This document shows positions 1 through 6,830 of a stretch of DNA of 10,317 nt, piece by piece; position 1 is the first letter of the stretch, and each line of letters opens with the position of its first letter. Origin of the DNA: Deltaproteobacteria bacterium (lineage in GTDB: Bacteria > Desulfobacterota > JADFXK01). Under the pieces are notes generated by a model that had not been told where the DNA came from, did not search any database, and saw only the letters and a program-made list of their open reading frames with translations. The position numbers were made by a program, and so were the translations under genes. The stretch is from NCBI GenBank assembly GCA_015233285.1, contig JADFYA010000104.1:1-10317 (forward strand). Direction: 5' to 3'.

Positions 1-7
1 ATTTCTT

Positions 8-12
8 CTCCT
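8..12 (-). promoter_or_regulatory. Shine-Dalgarno-like site for a gene starting at the left edge
   Basis: Read on the minus strand, the first bases of the window give AGGAG, five bases, then AT at the very edge. If the next base outside the window is G, this is a start codon at ideal spacing. It would be a further gene about 70 bases downstream of the receiver protein that ends at 68, in the same direction. A second purine-rich stretch, AAGGAGG, lies just upstream on the same strand. No coding residue is visible, so the gene itself cannot be named. Confidence 0.3.
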
Positions 13-67
13 ATCAGGCCTCCTTAGACGGCTGAATCTGCCGGGTGAGGCCGGCCGAAAGGCTGAG

Positions 68-466
68 TTAAAATTCGCCGTATCCGGATGTCAAATCCCG
101 TTTCTTGCGGTAAGCGCTTCTCATGGCCCTGACCAGATCTTCCAATTCCACCGGTTTTTGCATATAATCGAATGCTCCCAGGCGCCTGGCCTCATCTGCA
201 TCTCTATCGGAGCCATGTCCCGTCAAGATTATTACCTGAACCTCCGGATGAACTTTTTTCACCCGGCGCAATACCTCCATACCGTCTATGCCGGGCATTT
301 TTAGATCTAACACCATAACGTCGGGGACAGTGTGTTCGAAGGTCAGCAGAGCTTGTTCACCGTTTAAAGCCACCTGGGGATCCAGGTCTCGTAACTTTAT
401 CCGTTCAGCCAGGGTCTTGACCAGTTCCTCTTCATCATCGACTAGTAGTATCTTGAATTGATCCAT
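68..466 (-). CDS. Single-domain response regulator (receiver only)
   Basis: This 132-residue protein is a stand-alone CheY-like receiver domain. It has the acidic pair D10/D11 in KILLVDDEEE, the phosphoacceptor D54 in VMVLDLKMPG, T82 in ILTGHG and K104 in MQKP, so it should accept phosphate from a histidine kinase. After the last helix there is only a short basic tail and no DNA-binding or enzymatic output domain. It therefore probably acts by protein-protein contact or as a phosphate shuttle. The ATG is preceded by AAAGGGAG at short spacing. It belongs to the same leftward cluster as the Cache histidine kinase but is separated from the upstream gene by about 300 bases holding a palindromic insertion, so it may have its own promoter or depend on read-through. 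Its receiver closely resembles the other three receivers in the window, suggesting local duplication. Family assignment is certain; its partner is inferred. Confidence 0.95.
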   Translation of the reverse strand: MDQFKILLVDDEEELVKTLAERIKLRDLDPQVALNGEQALLTFEHTVPDVMVLDLKMPGIDGMEVLRRVKKVHPEVQVIILTGHGSDRDADEARRLGAFDYMQKPVELEDLVRAMRSAYRKKRDLTSGYGEF

Positions 467-501
467 TTCTCCCTTTCCGCCGTCTTAATCATGGCTGCTG
501 A

Positions 502-652
502 TTATTTTCCAATGTCATTAACCTAAGGAGAAAGGCTTTTTACCGACGAAGATCGCCACATAACAGCCCGAGAGGTTAGCTGAGCCACCCCGGCCGCATG
601 ACGCGACCACGCAAAGCCTCTCTCCTAAAGTCAATGACATTGGGTTATTTTC
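502..652. mobile_element. MITE-like palindromic element with flanking 8-bp direct repeats
   Basis: Two 31-bp arms, 509-539 and 613-643, are inverted repeats with 27 of 31 matches by hand alignment. The outer 11 bases, CCAATGTCATT, match perfectly. They enclose a 73-base centre with no gene. The arms are bordered by the direct repeat TTATTTTC at 502-509 and 645-652, which looks like a target-site duplication, although the left copy overlaps the first base of the arm. There is no transposase, so if mobile it was moved in trans. The outer sequence resembles, from memory only, termini of IS4/IS1634-type elements; I could not check this. The element lies between the degenerate kinase gene and the receiver gene ending at 68, so a transcript crossing it would fold into a long hairpin. 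Alternatives are a structured leader RNA or an IS remnant. Confidence 0.55.
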
Positions 653-732
653 AACAAGTTCCAAACGGGCAGCAATAAACGCGATCAAGAACGCCATTCC
701 TGCCTTGCCGTGTACTAAATTGTTATTACAGC

Positions 733-757
733 GAAAAAAATTTGAGAAACAATCTCC
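733..757 (-). terminator. Weak possible rho-independent terminator
   Basis: On the minus strand, just after the stop of the degenerate kinase gene, GAGA and TCTC can pair across a five-base loop and are followed by AAA and seven T residues. The stem is only four base pairs, so this is a weak candidate. If real, it would separate the gene ending at 68 from the upstream kinase genes. Confidence 0.2.
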
Positions 758-767
758 GGCCGGGCCG

Positions 768-1433
768 TCAACCCTGGCGCGGAAAAGTGAACACCAGACC
801 CGCCGGGGCTTCCTTGGATTCCACGGTCCCATTTAAATCCGCGGCCATGGTCTGAAGTCCGGCCCAATCCTGGGAGGCTGGCAGAGTCCGGATAACTCCG
901 GCCTGCCCCGATGCGGTACATTCACAGATTATTTCAATGATCACCCGGTCCCCAGCCCAGCCGGGGCAGACGCTTATTGTATCGCCGGTCGACAGATAAG
1001 CCAGACAGCTCTCAATACCTGCAAAAACCGTCATTTCCAACCGCATGGGATCCGTCGTCAGCGGCACCGGCCGGTCGAATGATCTGAACTTCAGAGTGAC
1101 ACCGTTAAGCCGAGTAAATCGCGCAGACACCAGAACCAGTTGGGCCATCATGTCGTTAAGATTAATTTCGGCCCGGCTCTGATCAGCACTGTGGGCAAAT
1201 TGATTCAACCCCGCGACCAGGGCGTTGCCTCGACCCACTTGCTCTTTGATAATACCCATGGTGTCAACAAATTTTTGCCGGTAGGGAAAAGAATCAGTTG
1301 GGGACAAAAGTAAAAAGTCCTCCATCAGTCCGGCAGACTCTTTTATGATGGCCAAAACATTTTTAAATTCATGGGTTATGCCGGCAGTAATTTTGCCGAA
1401 AAAAGCTACTTCACGCGTTTGGTATTCTTTCAT
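768..1433 (-). CDS. Degenerate histidine kinase: phosphoacceptor domain with eroded ATPase domain
   Basis: The protein has 221 residues. Residues 10-40 match the dimerisation/phosphoacceptor helix of the intact kinase encoded upstream (FFGKITAGITHEFKN against SSIGRLAAGVAHEINN), and H21 is the expected phosphorylation site. The rest follows the kinase fold in outline: TTDPMRLEM near 126-134 aligns with the kinase's ESDRGQLQQ, and the C-terminus ends in a strand like its FTVYLP. However, the N-box asparagines are replaced (VFAGIESCLAYL), the DNGCG box is absent, and the EPFFTT and GTGLGL boxes are missing. There is no membrane segment or sensor. It is thus unlikely to bind ATP but could act as a dimeric phosphotransferase, as Spo0B does in the sporulation relay, or as an inhibitor of the intact kinase. 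It starts 18 bases after the stop of the receiver gene, behind AAGGTAGG, consistent with one operon. Confidence 0.85.
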   Translation of the reverse strand: MKEYQTREVAFFGKITAGITHEFKNVLAIIKESAGLMEDFLLLSPTDSFPYRQKFVDTMGIIKEQVGRGNALVAGLNQFAHSADQSRAEINLNDMMAQLVLVSARFTRLNGVTLKFRSFDRPVPLTTDPMRLEMTVFAGIESCLAYLSTGDTISVCPGWAGDRVIIEIICECTASGQAGVIRTLPASQDWAGLQTMAADLNGTVESKEAPAGLVFTFPRQG

Positions 1434-1451
1434 GGCCTACCTTAAACTCGT

Positions 1452-1823
1452 TCATTTAGATGGGCGGTCTTCTTCCCGCAGTTTTTTGATGAGCACATCT
1501 ATCTCCAATGGTTTCATCAGGCATTCTTCCGCACCCAGGAGCAACCCTTCGGCACCATCTTTTGTGCAGCCGTGGCCGGTGAGGAGGATTACTCTCATAT
1601 TAGGGTACCGAAGTTTAATCCGCCTGAGCGTCTCGAGTCCACCCATCCCCGGCATCATCATATCCATCACCACCAGATGGGGAGGATCTTGGTCTATTAT
1701 CTGTAAAGCTCCCTCTCCGTTGTGGGCCGTCATGACCTCAATTCCTCGCAGTTGCAGTCTCTCTGCCAACGTTGAGACAAACTCCACTTCGTCATCGACC
1801 AAGAGAATCTTCTTTCCGACCAT
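1452..1823 (-). CDS. Single-domain response regulator (receiver only)
   Basis: A 123-residue stand-alone receiver. D10/D11 in KILLVDDEVE, phosphoacceptor D54 in VVMDMMMPG, T82 in LLTGHG and K104 in LMKP are all present. No output domain follows. I chose the ATG at 1823 rather than an upstream in-frame start because a strong GGGGAGGGG ribosome-binding site (1828-1836) sits four bases before it and because the longer version would overlap the kinase by about 90 bases without adding domain sequence. The gene begins one base after the stop of the Cache histidine kinase, so translation is probably coupled and the two are the most likely cognate pair. It is the most divergent of the four receivers here: NGEGAL replaces NGEQAL and DGEQAL, and AEECLMKP replaces the usual AFxYxxKP. 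It may diffuse to the degenerate kinase or to the receiver-fused proteins; that is inference. Confidence 0.95.
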   Translation of the reverse strand: MVGKKILLVDDEVEFVSTLAERLQLRGIEVMTAHNGEGALQIIDQDPPHLVVMDMMMPGMGGLETLRRIKLRYPNMRVILLTGHGCTKDGAEGLLLGAEECLMKPLEIDVLIKKLREEDRPSK

Positions 1824-1824
1824 T

Positions 1825-3549
1825 CTACCCCTCCCCGTATTCTGATTTTTTGGGTAAGTAGACTGTAAACTTGGTCCCCTCCCCTTCCCTGCTCTCAACA
1901 TCAATATCACCACCGAGTTTTTTCACGACGCCGTAGGTGATGGATAAACCTAGTCCCGTCCCGTATCCTTTTTTAGTGGTGAAGAAAGGCTCAAAAATAT
2001 GTTTAAGCGTGATTTGAGACATCCCGCAACCGTTGTCTTGAACGCTGACCGCGACATTTTCCGCATCCTTGTCCCAGGTCGTGACGGCCACCACTCCACC
2101 GTTTTGAACTGCGGCGAAGGCATTGTTCAAAATATTAAGAAACACCTGTTGCAATTGTCCCCGATCCGACTCAATTCGGGGCAGGTCTTCGACCAACTGA
2201 AGATTCAGGTTTACATTTCGGTGCATAGCTTCTTTCTCCAGAAACCCGAGCACCTCTTGGATCACCTCATTGAGATCGAGTAGTTCAATATGGACCTCCA
2301 TCCGGCGGGCAAATCCCAGCAGCCGATGGGTGATTCCCCGGCAGCGGTCTACAGATTTCTTGATGGCGTCGACTTGGGGCAGGAATCTGTCCTTGTTAGG
2401 AAAATCAGGCGTGATTTCAATAATATCTTTCATCAAACCAGCTTTCTCATTAATAATGGCCAGGGGGTTATTGATCTCGTGGGCCACGCCCGCGGCCAGC
2501 CGGCCGATGGAGGACAATTTCTGGGTGTGTTCAATCTCGCGGAAAGCCATTTCCCTTTTTTCTTCGGCTTCCTGGACACGCTGCACTAAAATCTTGGTCA
2601 AATGAAATACAACCAGGAAAATGATCGATACCCCGCCGACAAATACAAATAACATCTCCCCCTTAAGGGTATACCATGACCGCATCACCTCGGCCCGCGG
2701 CTTGACCAAAATAAGGATGTATGGGGAATGGATAAAATGAGAATAAGCCAGGTTAATTTCCCGGCCTTGAGGATCAAGCAACTCGATTACATTAGCTTCA
2801 TAACTCACCGGTGGGACAGGGAAGGGAAATTTCTGCATGACCTTTCCGTAAAATCGGGACGGCGTTTGGAACACCCCGCTTCCGTTAATCAAAAAGGCGT
2901 CAGTCACCGAGTCCAGCCCCATTGATGAGATTAGCGACTCGAATTTCTTAGTATCGACGGTGGCTCGAATGATCCAGGTCCGACCCGTTTCCGAGACGCG
3001 CTGAACGGCCATGACGATATGAGGAAAATCACGGTACCCCATAAATACATCGCTGACGTAACTACCCCTGATCTGGACTTCATGAAACCAGATTTGTTTA
3101 TCATAACTTTTGCTTTTCAAATCATACGGTCCAACGTAACTTACTTGAATACCATTAGAATCAATTAAGCCCAAGTCAATGAATCCTTCAAATTCCCGTT
3201 TCATCACACTAAATATCTGATTAAGCTTTTTCTCGTCGGCCAGTTCCTCATAGGAATAAGCAAACGTAATGAAGCTCACCGCCGAAAGCCGCTCAGCCAA
3301 GAAAAGCTCAAAGGAGTGTTTGGTCTTGCTGACTATCGTTCGCATAGGGTTGAGGATCTCTTTTTCCAAGGCGCTCTGGTACTGAACGAAGTTTATCACC
3401 GCCATGGCCAGGAGGGGGACAAAGGTCACCAGCCCCATTAAGATAAACATGTTTCGGCGCAAAATCCGATACCGGATGTGGGATTTACCCTCCTCCGGAA
3501 CATCCAGTAACCCCCGGAATAAAAATGAAAACCATCCTTTATCAGGCAT
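1825..3549 (-). CDS. Membrane-bound Cache-domain sensor histidine kinase
   Basis: 574 residues. A cytoplasmic N-terminal stretch is followed by a membrane segment (about 34-56), an extracytoplasmic sensor region (about 57-290) and a second membrane segment (about 298-320). The sensor layout, an amphipathic helix after the first segment and strands such as FIDLGLIDSNG and YVSDVFMGYRD, is typical of double-Cache ligand-binding domains. A short coiled-coil linker (about 322-345) leads to the phosphoacceptor helix with H357 in AAGVAHEINNPLA. The ATPase domain then has the N-box near NILNNAFAAV (470-481), DNGCGM (505-510), IFEPFFTTK (518-526) and GYGTGLGLSI (528-537). All boxes are intact, so it should autophosphorylate. 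It is the only intact kinase in the window and therefore the likely phosphate source for the four receivers. AAAGGA lies 11 bases before the ATG. The ligand cannot be read from sequence. It is divergently oriented from the SulP fusion gene. Confidence 0.95.
   Translation of the reverse strand: MPDKGWFSFLFRGLLDVPEEGKSHIRYRILRRNMFILMGLVTFVPLLAMAVINFVQYQSALEKEILNPMRTIVSKTKHSFELFLAERLSAVSFITFAYSYEELADEKKLNQIFSVMKREFEGFIDLGLIDSNGIQVSYVGPYDLKSKSYDKQIWFHEVQIRGSYVSDVFMGYRDFPHIVMAVQRVSETGRTWIIRATVDTKKFESLISSMGLDSVTDAFLINGSGVFQTPSRFYGKVMQKFPFPVPPVSYEANVIELLDPQGREINLAYSHFIHSPYILILVKPRAEVMRSWYTLKGEMLFVFVGGVSIIFLVVFHLTKILVQRVQEAEEKREMAFREIEHTQKLSSIGRLAAGVAHEINNPLAIINEKAGLMKDIIEITPDFPNKDRFLPQVDAIKKSVDRCRGITHRLLGFARRMEVHIELLDLNEVIQEVLGFLEKEAMHRNVNLNLQLVEDLPRIESDRGQLQQVFLNILNNAFAAVQNGGVVAVTTWDKDAENVAVSVQDNGCGMSQITLKHIFEPFFTTKKGYGTGLGLSITYGVVKKLGGDIDVESREGEGTKFTVYLPKKSEYGEG
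1828..1836 (-). promoter_or_regulatory. Ribosome-binding site that fixes the receiver gene start
   Basis: GGGGAGGGG on the minus strand, four bases before the ATG at 1823, lies inside the last codons of the upstream histidine kinase. It supports the short 123-residue form of the receiver protein and translational coupling to the kinase. Confidence 0.65.
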
Positions 3550-3869
3550 ATATGCTCATGTCCTTTCAATCAAAATCAGGGTTGACGGCTTAGAGTTCAT
3601 TCCGCCGGCCCTGGCCGTGTCAAGTATAATGTCACACTGAAGTCAATTAATAACGCGCAACGAGAGGATCTCAGGGCGCCTGAAAAAAAATAATTTAGCA
3701 GATTATTAGGCCGTAGTATAGCAATTTCGCCAATTCGGAAGAAGTTTTTTTTCTTTTTTGTTACCCCTTCTTTCAGGTCTGGTCGGACCCTCTCCAAGGT
3801 CAACCGTGGCTGGGCAACGATGGCGTTCTTCCGCCGGTCTATCCAGGCCACAAGATTAATGGCCGGATA

Positions 3870-3883
3870 CTAAGTGGACTTAG
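3870..3883. repeat. Short palindrome, possible operator
   Basis: CTAAGT and ACTTAG form a perfect six-base inverted repeat separated by GG. It lies in the middle of the divergent intergenic region, about 190 bases upstream of the predicted transporter promoter. A binding site for a dimeric regulator is possible, but no DNA-binding regulator is encoded in the window. Confidence 0.25.
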
Positions 3884-4068
3884 GTCACTCACTGCGTTGA
3901 GTCAACATAATAATTAAGGCACAACAAGAATCAACTACAACTTGTTTAAATCACGATATTTTTTTACTTCTCCCAACCCCGCGGCCGTTTTTTTGCGCCA
4001 TTTGCCCTTGGCGAGGTATGGCGTGATTCAGAATCTGGCGCATTATGTGGCGATGTTTTCATATTTTC

Positions 4069-4096
4069 TTGACAACGTCGCGCCTTGTGTTAAATT
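4069..4096 (+). promoter_or_regulatory. Sigma70-like promoter for the SulP-REC operon
   Basis: A perfect TTGACA -35 box (4069-4074), a 16-base spacer and TAAATT (4091-4096, four of six matches to TATAAT) form a plausible promoter. Transcription would begin near 4103, giving a leader of about 85 bases before the ATG at 4188. It is the best promoter match I found in the intergenic region. Four TGGCG pentamers sit just upstream. Confidence 0.5.
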
Positions 4097-4171
4097 ACGC
4101 CCCATTGAAACGGCCCCGGGCGGACCGGAAAGGCTGGCCCAGGTTCAAAAATAGGCGAAATTTATAACAAA

Positions 4172-4179
4172 AGAGGTGG
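4172..4179 (+). promoter_or_regulatory. Ribosome-binding site that decides the SulP start
   Basis: AGAGGTGG lies eight bases before the ATG at 4188. The in-frame GTG at 4176 falls inside this site and has no Shine-Dalgarno sequence of its own, so the ATG is the better start. Confidence 0.65.
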
Positions 4180-4187
4180 CAAAGCTG

Positions 4188-6758
4188 ATGATCACGAGAA
4201 TCTTCCCCTTTCTATCTTGGTTTGACAAGTATGACAAAAGAATGCTCCAAGCCGACATCATCGCCGGAGTCACGGTGGCGTTGGTCCTCATCCCTCAATC
4301 TATGGCTTATGCCCAATTGGCCGGACTACCGGCTTACTATGGTCTCTATGCGGCATTTCTGCCTCCGATGATCGGGGCCCTGTTCGGCTCCAGTCGGCAA
4401 CTGGCCACCGGTCCTGTGGCCGTGGTGTCACTGATGACTGCGGCCTCGCTTATGCCCCTGGCCACGGTGGGCAGCCAGGCTTTTGTGGCCTATGCCATTC
4501 TGTTGGCGGCCATGGTTGGGGTCATACAACTCCTGTTGGGTGTACTGAAGTTGGGCCTGGTCGTAAACTTCCTCTCCCATCCGGTAGTCAACGGCTTCAC
4601 TAATGCCGCCGCCATCATCATCGCCACTTCCCAGTTAGAAAAAATGTTCGGGGTTTCGGTGGACGGGGCGGAACATCATTATGAAACGATCACCCGAGTG
4701 GTCAAAGCGGCCATGCAATTCACACACTGGCCTACCTTTATCATGGGGGTCTTCGCCTTCGGTATCATGTACGGGTTAAAACGGCTCAACCCTAAGATTC
4801 CAAACGTTCTGGTGGCGGTAGTGATTACCACCGTTATTTCCTGGGCCATCAGTTTCCAACATAATTACAAGGCCACGGTAGCTGATTTGCCTGCGCCGGT
4901 AACCCAAATGATCACGGACTTCAACGGCACCTTGAACACCATTGCCCAGTTGGGTGAAAAGAAAGCAGCTCTAACTCCACGCATGATAGAGGCTGAGAAA
5001 AAATATGGTCACACCTCTTTGGAAGTGCTGCATCTGCAACACGAAGCGTCTCTCATCACCTTTCAGATGGAGGATGCCAAGGCCCGGGAGGGGAAACAGC
5101 GGGCCGGACTGCGATCACTTTTGTTTTACGGGATTCCAGGTTCTGACGGAAAGAAAATGCAGTTTGTAATCCAAGACAAAACTTCCCCCCCAGCCCAGCA
5201 CGACGGACGGACCTGGCGCCTCCAAATGGGCAATAAGATCATTAAGGACAACGAGATATCCTTGAGCGGTGGAGGGTCCGTGGTGGGCACCGTCCCGCAA
5301 GGTCTGCCCAGCTTCGGGGTTCCACATATTGATATGACTGCCGTTATCCAGTTTTTACCCTTTGCCGCCATCATTGCCTTATTGGGATTTATGGAAGCCA
5401 TCTCCATCGCCAAGGCTATGGCTGCAAAAACAGGTCAGCGCTTAGATCCTAATCAGGAACTCATCGGCCAGGGTCTGGCCAACATCTTAGGATCCATCAG
5501 TAAATCGTACCCGGCTTCGGGTTCCTTTTCCCGCTCGGCGGTCAACCTGCAGGCCGGGGCCTGTACCGGGATGTCCAGCGTATTTACCAGCATCACTGCG
5601 ATCATTACTCTGATGCTTCTGACGCCCCTGCTGTACCATCTGCCCCAGTCAGTCCTGGCCGCGGTGATTATGATGGCCGTAATCGGGTTGATTAATGTTT
5701 CCGGCTTTGTCCATGCCTGGCACGCCCAATGGTATGATGGAGCCATTTCCGTCATCACCTTCATTGTGACTCTGATTTTTGCTCCGCATTTGGATAAGGG
5801 GATTATGGTCGGGGTAATCCTCTCGTTGGGCGTATTTTTGTATAAGAGTATGCGGCCCAAGGTGGCCAACCTGGCCCTGCACCCCGACCTATCATTGCGT
5901 GACGCTAAGCATTACGGTCTTAGGGAATGCCGGCATATCGCCGTGGTCCGGTTTGACAGCCCGCTGTTCTTCGCCAACTCATCCTACCTGGAAGACCAGA
6001 TCACCGAAAGAATGCTCAACATGCCCAAGTTGAAACACATTCTGATCGTCGCCAACGGGATCAACGACATGGATGCCTCAGGAGAAGAGACGCTGTCATT
6101 GTTGGTTGATCGGATCAGAAGCGCCGGGTACGGAATTTCCTTTTCCGGGGTAAAAGAGAACGTTCTTCAGGCTATGGAACGGACGCACTTGTATGACAAG
6201 ATCGGGGCTGAAAACATTTATCCCTTGCAGGCCATGGCCTTAGAGGCAATCCACGCCGAAGCTCATGAAAACTCTGATGAAAGGGATTGCCCCTTGCGAA
6301 TTGTCTCCCCCAGGCCGGAGGAACTCAAACCGGTTGAACTTAAGGCTGAAATTAAGGTGCCGGGGGCTCCTTCCAAAATTCTGTTGGTCGATGACGAGCG
6401 GGAATTCGTAGGACTGTTGGCCGACCGGTTAAAGGTGCGGTCTTACGGAGCAGATGTAGTCTATGACGGTGAGCAGGCGCTATCATATGTGAAGAAAGAA
6501 GAGCCCGATGTGATGGTCCTCGACCTGAGAATGCCCGGTATTAATGGAATGGATGTATTGCGTCAGGTCAAGAGGAATCATCCCCAGGTGGAGGTCATTA
6601 TCCTAACCGGTCACGGAAACAAAGAGGATGAAAAATACTGTATGGAGCTGGGTGCTTTTGCGTACCTGGAAAAGCCTATTGATTTAGACGTCCTGACCAA
6701 AACCATGCAGGCAGCTTACGACAAGGTCAACCGCAACCGGGCAACGCAGGGTCAATAA
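4188..6758 (+). CDS. SulP-family anion transporter with STAS domain and C-terminal receiver domain
   Basis: 856 residues from the ATG chosen on ribosome-binding-site grounds. The N-terminal ~555 residues are a SulP/SLC26 transporter: GLYAAFLPPMIGALFG, SSRQLATGPVAVVSL, HPVVNGFTNAA and YPASGSFSRSAVNLQAGA are family signatures. Between predicted membrane helices 7 and 8 (about residues 225-365) there is a ~140-residue hydrophilic insert, helical then strand-rich; most family members have a short loop before the VPQGLPS motif. A STAS domain follows (about 580-690) with DMDASGEETL. After a charged, proline-rich linker comes a complete receiver domain (about 730-845) with D735/D736, phosphoacceptor D779, T807 and K829. 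SulP-STAS is the normal architecture; the added receiver is unusual. I infer that phosphorylation by the neighbouring kinase controls anion flux. Sulfate, bicarbonate or another anion is possible; the substrate cannot be read. It is probably co-transcribed with the next gene, 72 bases away. Confidence 0.95.
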   Translation: MITRIFPFLSWFDKYDKRMLQADIIAGVTVALVLIPQSMAYAQLAGLPAYYGLYAAFLPPMIGALFGSSRQLATGPVAVVSLMTAASLMPLATVGSQAFVAYAILLAAMVGVIQLLLGVLKLGLVVNFLSHPVVNGFTNAAAIIIATSQLEKMFGVSVDGAEHHYETITRVVKAAMQFTHWPTFIMGVFAFGIMYGLKRLNPKIPNVLVAVVITTVISWAISFQHNYKATVADLPAPVTQMITDFNGTLNTIAQLGEKKAALTPRMIEAEKKYGHTSLEVLHLQHEASLITFQMEDAKAREGKQRAGLRSLLFYGIPGSDGKKMQFVIQDKTSPPAQHDGRTWRLQMGNKIIKDNEISLSGGGSVVGTVPQGLPSFGVPHIDMTAVIQFLPFAAIIALLGFMEAISIAKAMAAKTGQRLDPNQELIGQGLANILGSISKSYPASGSFSRSAVNLQAGACTGMSSVFTSITAIITLMLLTPLLYHLPQSVLAAVIMMAVIGLINVSGFVHAWHAQWYDGAISVITFIVTLIFAPHLDKGIMVGVILSLGVFLYKSMRPKVANLALHPDLSLRDAKHYGLRECRHIAVVRFDSPLFFANSSYLEDQITERMLNMPKLKHILIVANGINDMDASGEETLSLLVDRIRSAGYGISFSGVKENVLQAMERTHLYDKIGAENIYPLQAMALEAIHAEAHENSDERDCPLRIVSPRPEELKPVELKAEIKVPGAPSKILLVDDEREFVGLLADRLKVRSYGADVVYDGEQALSYVKKEEPDVMVLDLRMPGINGMDVLRQVKRNHPQVEVIILTGHGNKEDEKYCMELGAFAYLEKPIDLDVLTKTMQAAYDKVNRNRATQGQ

Positions 6759-6830
6759 ACGGCCAGGCTAATTTTAATACAAAAAATCCCTTACCCGGGA
6801 CGACAACAACCGGCTAAACGGAGAACCATT

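Larger units (their letters stand above)
3550..4187. other. Divergent intergenic region between kinase and SulP operons
   Basis: About 640 bases without a convincing gene. The short open frames here (3597-3851 minus, 3942-4154 plus) have low-complexity or unfamiliar translations and no good ribosome-binding site. The region should hold the promoters for both divergent operons. On the kinase side I see TATACT on the minus strand (3624-3629), but no good -35 box at the right distance. On the transporter side there is a good sigma70-like promoter (4069-4096) with four TGGCG pentamers just upstream. A small palindrome, CTAAGT-GG-ACTTAG, lies at 3870-3883. Runs of T occur around 3746-3760, 3959-3966 and 3988-3994. 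Confidence 0.6.

Noticed and set aside
540..612. Centre of the palindrome as a cyclic-di-GMP or other riboswitch
   Set aside because: GCAAAGCC next to the right arm recalls part of a GEMM motif, but the remaining conserved blocks and the helix arrangement are absent, and the flanking direct repeats favour an insertion.
518..832. Open frame of 104 codons on the minus strand
   Set aside because: It overlaps the end of the kinase-like gene and runs through the palindromic element; the translation is Cys/Gly-rich with no recognisable domain and is best explained by the repeat.
1345..1845. Plus-strand open frame of 166 codons
   Set aside because: It is antisense to two well-supported minus-strand genes, and its Ser/Arg-rich translation resembles no family.
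3597..3851. Minus-strand open frame of 84 codons in the intergenic region
   Set aside because: Lysine-run, unfamiliar translation with no ribosome-binding site; it occupies the region where the kinase promoter should lie.
3942..4154. Plus-strand open frame of 70 codons upstream of the SulP gene
   Set aside because: It contains the predicted SulP promoter, lacks a Shine-Dalgarno site and has no family resemblance.
5453..5869. Minus-strand open frame of 138 codons
   Set aside because: Antisense to the conserved SulP core; the hydrophobic translation is a shadow of membrane-helix codons.
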